Below, one piece after another: positions 8,809 to 17,002 of a stretch of DNA of 64,000 nucleotides. The stretch's first letter is position 1. Each line of letters opens with the position of its first letter. The translations under genes and the position numbers were made by a program. Under the pieces are notes generated by a model. The model searched no databases. It was not told where the DNA came from and was given only the letters and a program-made list of their open reading frames with translations. This DNA comes from Iphinoe sp. HA4291-MV1. GTDB lineage: Bacteria; Cyanobacteriota; Cyanobacteriia; Cyanobacteriales; Nostocaceae. The stretch spans positions 1-64,000 of the forward strand of contig JAHHHH010000009.1 in NCBI GenBank assembly GCA_019359415.1, in the 5' to 3' direction.

Positions 8809-9214
8809 CTCTTACACCATTGGACTCGTTATGTAAGCAAAGAAAAGTTTGTTGCCAAATCTTTTTTTGTTCTTCCTCTGGGATGCCCAAAGTAGAAGTG
8901 ATGATGGCAAAGTCTCCAGGTGTGGGAAGCACTTCCCCTTTGGCAAGCGCTGGCAAGTTTTTGACACCAGAGTGCTTAAGTTTTGTCATGTTGGCTTGAA
9001 CCAATTCGGCAATTGTTGCCGGAGGACTTAGTTGTTCTGGTTGTGATGAGTGACAAGCTGTTCTTTTGGCTAGCCACTCAAGGAGCATCTCTTCTAGTGC
9101 GTCGCTTTGGGACATCCCCTCACGAGCGCAGATGCTTTTGAACTCCCGCGCCAATTCTACTGGAACATAGCCGCTAATCTGCTTATAATCAACAGAACGC
9201 CTTTTGTCAGTCAT
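8789..9214 (-). CDS. Ribbon-helix-helix DNA-binding protein
   Basis: 141 aa. Residues about 8-52 (YKQISGYVPVELAREFKSIC, EGMSQSDALEEMLLEWL) fit a ribbon-helix-helix fold like CopG/Arc-type repressors: a beta-strand, then two helices separated by a short turn. The C-terminal part (TIAELVQANMTKLKHSGVKN, then a glycine/proline-containing helix pair) is unknown. It overlaps the downstream PAS-like gene by 20 bp. RHH repressors normally dimerise and bind palindromes in their own promoters. A perfect 40-bp palindrome and a pair of 15-bp inverted repeats lie just upstream (9233-9446), which makes autoregulation a good hypothesis. Confidence 0.75.
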   Translation of the reverse strand: MTDKRRSVDYKQISGYVPVELAREFKSICAREGMSQSDALEEMLLEWLAKRTACHSSQPEQLSPPATIAELVQANMTKLKHSGVKNLPALAKGEVLPTPGDFAIITSTLGIPEEEQKKIWQQTFLCLHNESNGVRDECECS

Positions 9215-9232
9215 TTTGTGGACTGTCTATAT

Positions 9233-9446
9233 TCAGTAGACCGAAAAGATTTCTAGAAGGCTTACCATTGGGGCATTCTGGCGGATTGTATACAATCCGC
9301 CAGAATGCCCGTATCATCTGCGTTTTGAGCAATAGGGTTGTAGATGAGTTCTCCTGCTAAGGTAAGCGATCGCTCGACCCTGTGCCCAAAACATCGCCCC
9401 AAACCCTCATTCTTGCGTTGACTGACAAAAGTTTTCGGTCTACTGA
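9233..9446. repeat. 214-bp segment with 15-bp inverted ends and perfect 40-bp palindrome
   Basis: TCAGTAGACCGAAAA at 9233-9247 is matched by its exact reverse complement at 9432-9446. Inside, 9271-9310 is a perfect palindrome of two 20-bp halves (first half GGGCATTCTGGCGGATTGTA) with no spacer. The block lies directly upstream of the RHH gene start at 9214. It could be the operator region of the RHH/PAS-like operon, or a small non-autonomous mobile element. A 72-aa minus-strand frame through it is probably not a gene. Confidence 0.75.
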
Positions 9447-10070
9447 TATTATGTTTGTCTTCATTTTCTCTCAATGACACTCAAATAATCAGCTATTATG
9501 TTGTGTCAATTTTAAATGAATAGTTGACATAAAAAAACGACAAGCGCTAGTATAGGTGTAACAACTTGAAAAGTAACTTGGTATAAAACAGCAAGCCAAA
9601 TAAAAAAGGCAGATAACCCTAACTAAAATATGTTGGTGAAAATAAAGTAGATCACCCTGATCGCTAGCTCGCTACGTTAATAGCTAGTGCATTTATTGAG
9701 TTATTGGAAATGGAAAGGCGAGTGACGCCCATCTAAAGTTTAGTATAAGCTTTAAATAGCTTGATGAATCTACCAATAATTGAGACAAGAAGAAAAATCA
9801 GCCTTTAGGTAGAAGAGTACTTTTTAGACAGTATTTTGCTGATTCACGTTTTGGGGTTTTTGGTGGTTCGTAAAATTGGTACAGTTTAAGCGTGACGGAA
9901 TTTACTTGGTGAAAAGGAAGAATAGGAAAGGCGATCGCTACCATATTAGCAAACAATTGCCCAGCCTTATCTGAAGAATTCAGAACCCAGAGCTCAAGTG
10001 TGAGAATTCTAAGTCCTGTATTCTGCGTTCTTTTAAGCGGATAGACTACGTGGAGTTATTCTGAGTATAG
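9447..10070. other. Non-coding gap, no identified gene
   Basis: A/T-rich sequence with only short frames. Near 9975-10045 a repeat-like stretch carries two GAATTC sites around GAACCCAGAG and AGTCCTGTATTCTGCGTTCT, which looks like dispersed repeat material next to the methyltransferase gene end. Nothing else was identified. Confidence 0.5.
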
Positions 10071-10730
10071 TTAACTGCTAGGAGTTGACTGTTGTAAATT
10101 CGCCGGAATTTGTTTTGGAATAGTCCAGAAATAAACTGTTCTTCCATCTACTTGCTCGACTTTCTCAGGTTTCCACTCGCCCATGTCAAAAGCGTGCGAC
10201 ACGATACGGGTACCAGGTTTGAGTTGCTTAAATAGCTGTGAACGCAACCTGACATTGAGTTCTGGCAGCAAGTAGAGAGTTACCACAGTTGCTTCGCTAA
10301 AATTGCTCTTAAATAGGTCTTGCCGGAGAAACTTCACCTTATCAGTGACTCCCGCTTTTTTGGCATTTTCGTTAGCCTCTTTGATGCGTTTTGGGTCAAT
10401 ATCTATACCAATAGCCTTCTTGACACCATACTTCTGTACTGCGGTAATAGGAATTCGTCCATCTCCACTACCAAGGTCATACAGAATATCACTTTTGCCA
10501 ACCTTGGCAACTTTCAACATTCTATCGACGACTTCCGGAGGTGTTGGTACGTATACGACATCAGGTGTTTGTTCCGCAGGTTGGGTGGCTGGTGTAGACT
10601 TTTGTTGGACTTCTAAGGCTTCACCCTGTGCTTGGGAGCTCACTTGCTCTTGCTGAGTGCAACCAGCTAACATGAGGCTACCTACACTCACTGTTGCAAA
10701 CAAAACCTTTAACATTGCCTGTAATTTCAT
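10071..10730 (-). CDS. Lipoprotein-type class I SAM methyltransferase
   Basis: 219 aa. The N-terminus is a lipoprotein signal peptide (positively charged start, hydrophobic core, LAGC lipobox at about residues 21-24), followed by a Gln/Thr/Pro-rich linker to about residue 55. The rest is a class I methyltransferase core: PTPPEVVDRML, LYDLGSGDGRIPI (motif I, SAM-binding glycines), KKAIGIDIDPKRI (acidic residue after strand 2), KVKFLRQDLF and VTLYLLPE. A SAM-dependent enzyme predicted to be anchored outside the plasma membrane is odd because SAM is cytoplasmic. It may instead be a SAM-fold protein with another ligand or remain on the inner face. Substrate unknown. It stands alone between two long gaps. 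Confidence 0.8.
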   Translation of the reverse strand: MKLQAMLKVLFATVSVGSLMLAGCTQQEQVSSQAQGEALEVQQKSTPATQPAEQTPDVVYVPTPPEVVDRMLKVAKVGKSDILYDLGSGDGRIPITAVQKYGVKKAIGIDIDPKRIKEANENAKKAGVTDKVKFLRQDLFKSNFSEATVVTLYLLPELNVRLRSQLFKQLKPGTRIVSHAFDMGEWKPEKVEQVDGRTVYFWTIPKQIPANLQQSTPSS

Positions 10731-11275
10731 GACATCTCTCTGAATGAATTAAGGGTTTACGGTGGAAGTAGTTCATTGACGGTTGAGGAGTAGTAGAGGA
10801 ATACCTGTCAAAAAAACAATGAATCCAGTGATATCTCCAATACCTGCATAAAAAAGCTTAAGCTGGTGTGGAAACACTTTGAATCTGCTCTAGGTATACT
10901 TCTGTCTTTGTTTTCCAGATGTCTTTGAGCGATGAATTTAGCTTTGGCACTTACCAGTAAATAAATATCCAGCCGTGTGTGTGAATATTGCGACTACGAC
11001 GAGAGATCTAGTTTGACGGCTGGATATTTATTTTTATGGATCTCCCTTTCACAGATTTTGTCTGTTGTCAATGCCGTAAATTTATCCTTGTTCGGACAAG
11101 TTCATCGCTTGAAACTTCATTACAGCAGAAGTCAGAAGTCAGAAGGTCTTTCTGTCTGGCTTTTAGACCTTACTCTTTGTACTTCACGCACGAACAATGT
11201 GCTGTAAGTGTGATTAAGTGAAAGTTTTGTGAAATTTTTTATGTTTTATTTATACTTTGGAGTAGAAATCAGTAT
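10731..11275. repeat. Gap with long inverted repeat and dispersed repeats
   Basis: An 18-bp perfect inverted repeat pairs AAATAAATATCCAGCCGT (10959-10976) with 11016-11033 around a 39-nt centre. The same word with its flank (ACGGCTGGATATTT plus GTAAGTGCC) occurs in the other orientation at about 6494-6525, so the arm belongs to a dispersed element. Near 11130-11170 is another repeat, shared with about 3485-3525. No gene was found. Confidence 0.65.
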
Positions 11276-12397
11276 CTATTGATTAATTGGCTGATCCTCA
11301 TCATTCGACACATTCTCCGCAGATTTCTCTGGTGGCTCATCAGAAACAAGCACAAATTCAGTCTCTCTATGAGATTTATTACCCCATTGATCCAAAACAT
11401 CTTTAATCAACACCTCTTGCACCCAAATTTTAGCGACAACAGTCAGGGGTAGTGCAAGAAACAAGCCTAGAAAACCAAAGAATGTGACAAAAAACAATTG
11501 GGAGATTAAGGTGACAGCTGGTAGCAGTGACACTTGATGCGCCATAACAATTGGCGTAATGAAGTTACTCTCAGTCTGTTGAATGATAAAGTAGAGAATC
11601 AACACAGCGACAGATTTCCAGGAAGCATCTAAAAGAGCGATCGCCATTGCTGGAATCACGCTTATCGTTGGACCAAGATTAGGAATCAAGTTCAAAAATC
11701 CTGCTAAAACTCCTAAAGCCAGTGATGAACGCACACGCAAAATCGACAAACCAATCACGCTCATCAGTCCTACAACACTCATCGCAATAAAAGCGCCTGT
11801 AACCCATCCTTCCAATGACACCTCGCATTGATCTAAAATCCCATCCACTCGCCGTCGATAAAACGAGGGAAACAGCCGCACAAATACCTTTCGGTAAGCT
11901 GCGGGATCGGCGAGGAACATTCCTGTCAACACCAGCACCAGTAAAGTCTTGAGGACAACTTCCAAAGAACCAGAGACAAAGGCGAAGGAACTTCCCACCG
12001 CACGATTGATAAAAGGCTGTGCTTGTTGAATCAAGCTATTCAGATCAGGTACATAGGGCGTCAGCTGAGCAGGAATGCGATCTCTTAAGTGATCCAGCCA
12101 ACTATTGAATCGCGCCAATCCTTGAGGAACCTGTTTTGTCAGTGCTTGAAACTCAACTGCAAAAGGCGGTACAACCAGGAAGAAGAAAACGACAATCAAG
12201 GCTATAAAGATAGTCACTGACAAGAAAATTGCAATTCCACGCTTGATTCCTGAGCGTTGGAACCTCCGAGCCAGCCGATTTAGGGTAGTCGCTAAGACAA
12301 CTGCGGCAAATATCAGCAACATGACTTCCCGAATCTGCCACAGAATGTACAAAGAAAGAACTATGGCAATTAAACCAATCCATTGACCTAAATTCAC
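11276..12397 (-). CDS. AI-2E family transporter (PerM-like permease)
   Basis: 373 aa with seven or eight hydrophobic helices: an N-terminal pair, a third near residue 60-80, a long soluble loop rich in IPAQLTPYVPDL, then helices including FLNLIPNLGPTISVIPA, the conserved Asn/Pro/Gly-rich signature of the AI-2E/PerM family. It starts with GTG preceded by AGG. The charged C-terminal tail (about 35 residues, Glu/Asp-rich) is soluble. Members include autoinducer-2 exporters and Na+/H+ antiporters, and the substrate cannot be told from sequence. A small membrane protein gene lies 90 bp upstream on the same strand and may share its transcript. Confidence 0.88.
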   Translation of the reverse strand: MNLGQWIGLIAIVLSLYILWQIREVMLLIFAAVVLATTLNRLARRFQRSGIKRGIAIFLSVTIFIALIVVFFFLVVPPFAVEFQALTKQVPQGLARFNSWLDHLRDRIPAQLTPYVPDLNSLIQQAQPFINRAVGSSFAFVSGSLEVVLKTLLVLVLTGMFLADPAAYRKVFVRLFPSFYRRRVDGILDQCEVSLEGWVTGAFIAMSVVGLMSVIGLSILRVRSSLALGVLAGFLNLIPNLGPTISVIPAMAIALLDASWKSVAVLILYFIIQQTESNFITPIVMAHQVSLLPAVTLISQLFFVTFFGFLGLFLALPLTVVAKIWVQEVLIKDVLDQWGNKSHRETEFVLVSDEPPEKSAENVSNDEDQPINQ

Positions 12398-12487
12398 TAC
12401 CTGACTCCTGGCTTTTGACGAACTGCTACTTCCTCTTGCTGCAGCTAGGTTAGCTGATTTTAGCAGTTCTCGCCTAGATATTTTTTG

Positions 12488-12676
12488 TTAATTTTGCTGT
12501 CGTTGGAATCGCCATAACAAAACACTTGTCATAATGACGATTGGCAAAAAAACGATAATGAGGGCGTTGGTTGCTGTCGCTGGAATAGATAGATTCGGAA
12601 GAATGTACTTAATCAAAACTGATAATCCAGCCGAGAGAAGAAACACTTTTAAAACAAATCCAAGCTGATTTTGCAT
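12488..12676 (-). CDS. Small two-helix membrane protein
   Basis: 62 aa with two predicted transmembrane helices (FVLKVFLLSAGLSVLIKYIL and ALIIVFLPIVIMTSVLLWRF) and a short basic tail. The wording is typical of a conserved small cyanobacterial membrane protein without assigned function. It lies just upstream of the AI-2E gene on the same strand. Confidence 0.65.
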   Translation of the reverse strand: MQNQLGFVLKVFLLSAGLSVLIKYILPNLSIPATATNALIIVFLPIVIMTSVLLWRFQRQQN

Positions 12677-12793
12677 AACAAGTACGGCAATTCACATTGT
12701 TCTGGGGGGTTGATACGAACGAGAAACATATGTCTCAGTCTTTAAAATAAATTCAAGCAGAGCAACAGACAACACTTCTTTTGGTAAACCGCC

Positions 12794-13462
12794 ATGATTT
12801 ACTTGCCAGTGTCGCTGCTACTATTTCTGGTGTTATTACTGCTACTACCTTTTCTTTGGTTTGTTGTAGCAGTAGACGTGGTGGAAATTGCAGTTACAAA
12901 ATTAGGGTTTTCTCCCTCGATCGCGATTTTCTTATTTACGCTGGTGATATTAACCAGTACAATCAATATTCCTCTGTATCGTACTGAATCCTCTGTGACG
13001 GTAGCAAACGACTTTGCAGATTTGTGGCTGAGGGAATTTTGGGGCATACCTCTAAGAAAAGTACCGCGTTCTACTGTGATAGCTCTGAATGTGGGGGGAG
13101 GCTTGATTCCTGTCTTATTAGCACTTTATCAATTTACTCAAGGAAGTGCTCTAGCTATTTTGCTAGTGACAGCGATTGTCACAGTGGTTAGCTACTACGC
13201 AGCACGTGTTGTCCCTGGAATTGGCATACAGATGAATCCGTTGCTGGCTCCTTTGACTGCGGCTTTATCTGCTTTTGTTTTTGCTGCAAACCATGCGGCT
13301 CCTGTTGCTTTTGCTGGTGGCGTTCTTGGAACTTTGATTGGTGCTGACTTGCTGCATCTTAAGGATATTCAAGCTATGAGTTCCGGGGTTCTCAGTATTG
13401 GTGGTGCAGGCGTATTTGATGGCATCGCCTTGTGTGGTTTATTTGCTCTTTTATTAACGTGA
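12794..13462 (+). CDS. DUF1614 integral membrane protein
   Basis: 222 aa, six or seven transmembrane helices. Signature segments are TINIPLYRTES after the second helix, VIALNVGGGLIPVLLALYQ, and a C-terminal GGAGVFDGIALCGLFA, which match the DUF1614 family found in cyanobacteria and archaea. Function is unknown; the ligand-sized polar residues in helices (Asn, His, Asp) hint at transport. The start is an ATG after a GGTAAACCGCC leader, and the gene is transcribed away from the AI-2E pair. Confidence 0.8.
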   Translation: MIYLPVSLLLFLVLLLLLPFLWFVVAVDVVEIAVTKLGFSPSIAIFLFTLVILTSTINIPLYRTESSVTVANDFADLWLREFWGIPLRKVPRSTVIALNVGGGLIPVLLALYQFTQGSALAILLVTAIVTVVSYYAARVVPGIGIQMNPLLAPLTAALSAFVFAANHAAPVAFAGGVLGTLIGADLLHLKDIQAMSSGVLSIGGAGVFDGIALCGLFALLLT

Positions 13463-13479
13463 GATAATCATTTATCCTT

Positions 13480-13580
13480 AGGACTTACGCACCATCTGCC
13501 AGAAACCCGGTTTCTTCGTTCGTATTTGGTTACTAAACAGACGATTTTTGGTAGAAACCGGGTTTCTTTGCGTAAGTCCT
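13480..13580. repeat. Nested inverted-repeat element
   Basis: Outer arms AGGACTTACGCA (13480-13491) and TGCGTAAGTCCT (13569-13580) enclose inner arms AGAAACCCGGTTTCT (13501-13515) and AGAAACCGGGTTTCT (13553-13567), each itself nearly palindromic. Related outer arms occur at 38505-38622 and a related inner motif near 47435. It is a dispersed cyanobacterial repeat between DUF1614 and ftsH. Confidence 0.75.
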
Positions 13581-13649
13581 GATCCTTTGTCGTTTGTAAG
13601 AACAAAGGACAAATAACAAAGAACAAATTATTGGAGGGTACATCAAAAA

Positions 13650-15587
13650 ATGCCAGTTGAAACTAATAATAAGAAACGTCAAAAACCGCCAAGAATACGT
13701 CAGTTTGGTGGTAGCTTGCTCATTCTGTTGACTCTTCTTTTTCTCCTGAATGCGATTGTTCCAAGCTTTTTTGGTCCTAGACTACCGCAAGTACCTTATA
13801 GCGATTTTATTGCTCAGGTACAAGCAGGCAAAGTAGAGCGGGCAATTGTGGGAGGCGATCGCATTGAGTATGTCCTGAAAACTCAAACCCCAGATGGCAA
13901 GCCTACAGAACAAGTGTTCACTAGTACACCAGTGGCGATCGACCTGGATTTACCTAAAATTCTTCGTGACAATAACGTAGAGTTTGCCGCACCACCACCA
14001 AACCAAAATGGTTGGATTGGCACTCTCCTAAGCTGGGTTGTACCACCATTAATTTTCTTTGGTATTTGGGGCTTTTTGCTGAATCGCGGTGCGGGTGGTC
14101 CCGCAGCACTCACAGTGGGCAAAAGTAAAGCTCGCATCTACTCTGAAGGTAGCACTGGTGTAAAATTTACCGATGTTGCTGGCGTAGATGAAGCAAAAGC
14201 CGAACTAGAAGAGATTGTTGATTTCCTCAAAAGTGCTGATAAATACACCCGCTTAGGAGCAAAAATTCCCAAAGGAGTTTTGGTGGTAGGACCTCCAGGA
14301 ACTGGTAAAACACTCTTGGCAAAGGCAATTGCTGGTGAAGCTAGTGTCCCCTTCTTCAGCATCTCTGGTTCTGAATTTATCGAACTCTTTGTTGGTATCG
14401 GTGCTGCACGAGTCCGTGACTTGTTTGAGCAAGCAAAACAACAAGCTCCCTGTATCGTCTTTATTGATGAATTGGATGCATTGGGTAAATCTCGTGGTGG
14501 TGCTGGTCCTATCATGGGTGGTAACGATGAACGGGAACAAACCCTCAACCAGTTACTGACCGAAATGGACGGCTTTGATGCTAACACTGGAGTTATCATC
14601 ATCGCCGCTACCAACCGTCCCGAAGTTCTTGACCCCGCATTGCGCCGTCCCGGTCGCTTTGACCGTCAAGTCGTCGTGGATCGCCCTGACAAAATTGGTC
14701 GTGATGCTATTCTCAAAGTTCATGCCAGAAATGTCAAATTGGCTGATGACGTGAACTTAGCAACCATCGCCATTAGGACACCTGGGTTTGCTGGAGCAGA
14801 TTTAGCCAACCTTGTCAACGAAGCTGCACTTCTTGCTGCACGGCAAAATCGACAAGCAGTGATCATGGCAGATTTCAACGAAGCCATTGAGCGCGTTGTT
14901 GCTGGTTTGGAAAAACGTTCTCGCGTTCTCAATGAAATTGAGAAAAAGACAGTCGCTTATCACGAAGTTGGTCACGCCATCATCGGCGCTTTGATGCCAG
15001 GAGCTGGTAAAGTTGAGAAAATCTCCGTTGTCCCTCGTGGTGTTGGTGCCTTGGGTTACACAATTCAGATGCCAGAAGAAGACCGCTTCTTGATGATAGA
15101 AGACGAAATTCGTGGTCGTATTGCAACCTTGTTAGGTGGACGTTCTGCAGAAGAAATCGTTTTTGGCAAGGTGTCCACAGGTGCGAGTGACGATATTCAA
15201 AAAGCAACTGACCTTGCAGAACGCGTTGTTACCATCTACGGTATGAGCGATAAACTTGGTCCTGTAGCATTTGAAAAAGTTCAACAGCAGTTTATCGAAG
15301 GATACGGTAACCCACGTCGTTCAATTAGTCCCGAAGTGACAGAAGAAATTGACCGCGAGGTGAAGCAGATTGTAGATAATGCTCATCATATTGCTTTGAG
15401 TATTTTACAAGAAAACCGCGACTTACTGGAGGAAACTGCACAGGATCTGTTGCAGAAGGAAATTCTCGAAGGCGCACAACTGCGGGAACGCCTTAACCAA
15501 GCCAAAGCACCAGCTGAACTATCTGAATGGTTGCGGACAGGTAAGTTATCGGAAGATAAGCCCTTGATGCAAAGTTTGTTAGTTTAA
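13650..15587 (+). CDS. ftsH: ATP-dependent zinc metalloprotease FtsH
   Basis: 645 aa, the usual length. Two N-terminal membrane helices (about residues 20-40 and 125-145) flank the lumenal/periplasmic domain. The AAA+ module has GPPGTGKT (Walker A), [10 protein letters not shown] (Walker B) and the second region of homology ending [15 protein letters not shown] is the zinc-protease motif. FtsH proteases pull damaged membrane proteins, such as photodamaged D1, out of thylakoid or plasma membranes and degrade them. The [18 protein letters not shown] stretch resembles cyanobacterial FtsH1/FtsH4-type rather than the FtsH2/FtsH3 thylakoid pair, but the subtype is uncertain. GGAGG lies upstream of the ATG. 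A palindrome follows the stop. Confidence 0.95.
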   Translation: MPVETNNKKRQKPPRIRQFGGSLLILLTLLFLLNAIVPSFFGPRLPQVPYSDFIAQVQAGKVERAIVGGDRIEYVLKTQTPDGKPTEQVFTSTPVAIDLDLPKILRDNNVEFAAPPPNQNGWIGTLLSWVVPPLIFFGIWGFLLNRGAGGPAALTVGKSKARIYSEGSTGVKFTDVAGVDEAKAELEEIVDFLKSADKYTRLGAKIPKGVLVVGPPGTGKTLLAKAIAGEASVPFFSISGSEFIELFVGIGAARVRDLFEQAKQQAPCIVFIDELDALGKSRGGAGPIMGGNDEREQTLNQLLTEMDGFDANTGVIIIAATNRPEVLDPALRRPGRFDRQVVVDRPDKIGRDAILKVHARNVKLADDVNLATIAIRTPGFAGADLANLVNEAALLAARQNRQAVIMADFNEAIERVVAGLEKRSRVLNEIEKKTVAYHEVGHAIIGALMPGAGKVEKISVVPRGVGALGYTIQMPEEDRFLMIEDEIRGRIATLLGGRSAEEIVFGKVSTGASDDIQKATDLAERVVTIYGMSDKLGPVAFEKVQQQFIEGYGNPRRSISPEVTEEIDREVKQIVDNAHHIALSILQENRDLLEETAQDLLQKEILEGAQLRERLNQAKAPAELSEWLRTGKLSEDKPLMQSLLV

Positions 15588-15606
15588 AACCTCACGCCAA
15601 GGCGCA

Positions 15607-15638
15607 ATGTAGAGACGCGAAATTTCGCGTCTCTACAT
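15607..15638. repeat. Perfect 32-bp palindrome after ftsH
   Basis: ATGTAGAGACGCGAAA joins its exact reverse complement without spacer. A variant with the same 10-bp arms (TGTAGAGACG / CGTCTCTACA) occurs at 23120-23158. It may fold as a terminator-like hairpin, but no T-run follows, so it is listed as a dispersed REP-like palindrome. Confidence 0.75.
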
Positions 15639-15732
15639 GCTTATTTGGGATGCTCCCTACGATACAAGGTGAAAATACTGATACAATGAATACTTGATAA
15701 ATTAATAAATCAGAATATATCAGTAGCAAAAT

Positions 15733-16578
15733 ATGATTGGTGTTATGGAAGTAACAGCGGTTTTGGTAGGCGTGCTTATAGCAGTAGGAGGATATATTAA
15801 GGCAAAATTGGATAATTTAAAAGAACAAGAAAAAATAAAAATAAAAACAGAACAAGAAACTCTAAATAGCTTATATAAGCCTGAAAAAACTAATGAAGGT
15901 GAAAAACGAAACGCGATAATAATTGTAGGTATAGGTGGTTGTGGAAAAACAACACTGATAAACAAACTATTTGATGAACGTGCCAATTCAAGGATTCCAA
16001 CACACACATTTCAACGATACTCTTCTTATTCTGAAGAATATAATTCAATTAAGTACAACTATCATATAGCTGATTATAAAGGGCAAAATATAGGCAGTCT
16101 TATCACTAATCTCCTAGATGAACAAAAGCAGCCTAATTCTCCATTGACACTGGTAGCAATTAATTCAATAATATTTATGGTAGATGTAGCGAAACCTAGC
16201 GACCCAGAGGCTGTGGCAGGTGTAGCTAATCCTACCAATTTTAGCAATGAGTGGCATGAGCGAGTTAGGAAGCACATAAGAGAATGGAGTCCAACGGCAT
16301 TAGATGCTATTTTTGGACTCGTTACCAAAGATAGTCTTAAATGTGTTTGTCTTTTTATTAACAAGCAAGATTTATTGCCGAATATAAATATTGACGATAT
16401 CCGTCAAGAATATAAAGAACTTATTAAAAATATAAGAGAGAGATCTGAGAGTGTTGGGATAGAACTTAAGATTTTATACGGCAGTGCACTGGAAGACTGG
16501 AAACTATTAGAATTAAAAAACTATCTTAGAAAAAATAGCGTTCTGGGATATTATAATCAAAATAATGCGAGCAAATAA
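15733..16578 (+). CDS. Membrane-anchored P-loop GTPase
   Basis: 281 aa. One N-terminal membrane helix (VTAVLVGVLIAVGGYI), then a Lys/Glu-rich coiled linker, then a G domain: GIGGCGKTTL (G1), DYKGQ (G3-like DxxG), NKQD (G4, giving guanine specificity) and YGSALED (G5-like). The first ATG (15733) or the one four codons later could be used. The base composition is more A/T-rich than its neighbours, which hints at transfer. The next gene, a membrane coiled-coil protein, starts 5 bp after the stop, so they form a two-gene operon. The family resembles small Ras-like or SRPRB-like GTPases. I do not recognise a characterised bacterial homologue; signalling or membrane tethering is speculative. Confidence 0.75.
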   Translation: MIGVMEVTAVLVGVLIAVGGYIKAKLDNLKEQEKIKIKTEQETLNSLYKPEKTNEGEKRNAIIIVGIGGCGKTTLINKLFDERANSRIPTHTFQRYSSYSEEYNSIKYNYHIADYKGQNIGSLITNLLDEQKQPNSPLTLVAINSIIFMVDVAKPSDPEAVAGVANPTNFSNEWHERVRKHIREWSPTALDAIFGLVTKDSLKCVCLFINKQDLLPNINIDDIRQEYKELIKNIRERSESVGIELKILYGSALEDWKLLELKNYLRKNSVLGYYNQNNASK

Positions 16579-16583
16579 GAAGC

Positions 16584-16916
16584 ATGAGCAACTGGCGAGA
16601 ACCATCGGAAAGAGACTTAGGACCTCAATACTCGTCTAGTGATTTGAGGTCTTCAAAATACTCCTATGAAGAAAAACTGTCAGAGCAAGACTTAAAAACT
16701 ACAAGGAAAGTTCCAAATTCTAAACAGGACTCCAAATCAGAAGAGCTATTTAAATACATTTTAGTCATTTTTTTGCTGTTAAATATCTTTTTTGAGATTT
16801 ACATAGTAAGTAAACTAACTGCGACAAATACACAAATTAATCAAGTTCAGCAACAGATTAGTCAAGTTCAGCAACAGATTAGTCAAGTTCAGCAACAGTT
16901 AGTTAAGATTCGGTAA
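16584..16916 (+). CDS. Single-pass membrane protein with coiled-coil repeat tail
   Basis: 110 aa. A hydrophilic N-terminal half (charged, Ser-rich) is followed by one membrane helix (YILVIFLLLNIFFEIYIV) and a C-terminal coiled coil built from the heptad QVQQQIS repeated three times. At DNA level this is a 21-bp tandem repeat (CAAGTTCAGCAACAGATTAGT) at 16842-16862 and 16863-16883, with a third, diverged copy to 16904. The start is 5 bp after the GTPase stop. The topology (soluble N-terminus, helix, coiled coil) suggests an oligomerising partner or anchor for the GTPase. Function unknown. Confidence 0.68.
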   Translation: MSNWREPSERDLGPQYSSSDLRSSKYSYEEKLSEQDLKTTRKVPNSKQDSKSEELFKYILVIFLLLNIFFEIYIVSKLTATNTQINQVQQQISQVQQQISQVQQQLVKIR

Positions 16917-17002
16917 GATTCAATTTGTATCTCAAATTTCCCCAATCTGCACATCAACTCAAAGTTAACTAGCCAAAAATCTGTTCAACCGTTAGTTCCA
17001 AC

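Noticed and set aside
9262-9480. 72-aa minus-strand gene
   Set aside because: It runs through the 40-bp palindrome and inverted ends, so its sequence is dictated by them; no ribosome site.
14138-14614. 158-codon frame antisense to ftsH
   Set aside because: It lies fully opposite the conserved AAA+ core of ftsH and has no protein-like motifs or ribosome site.
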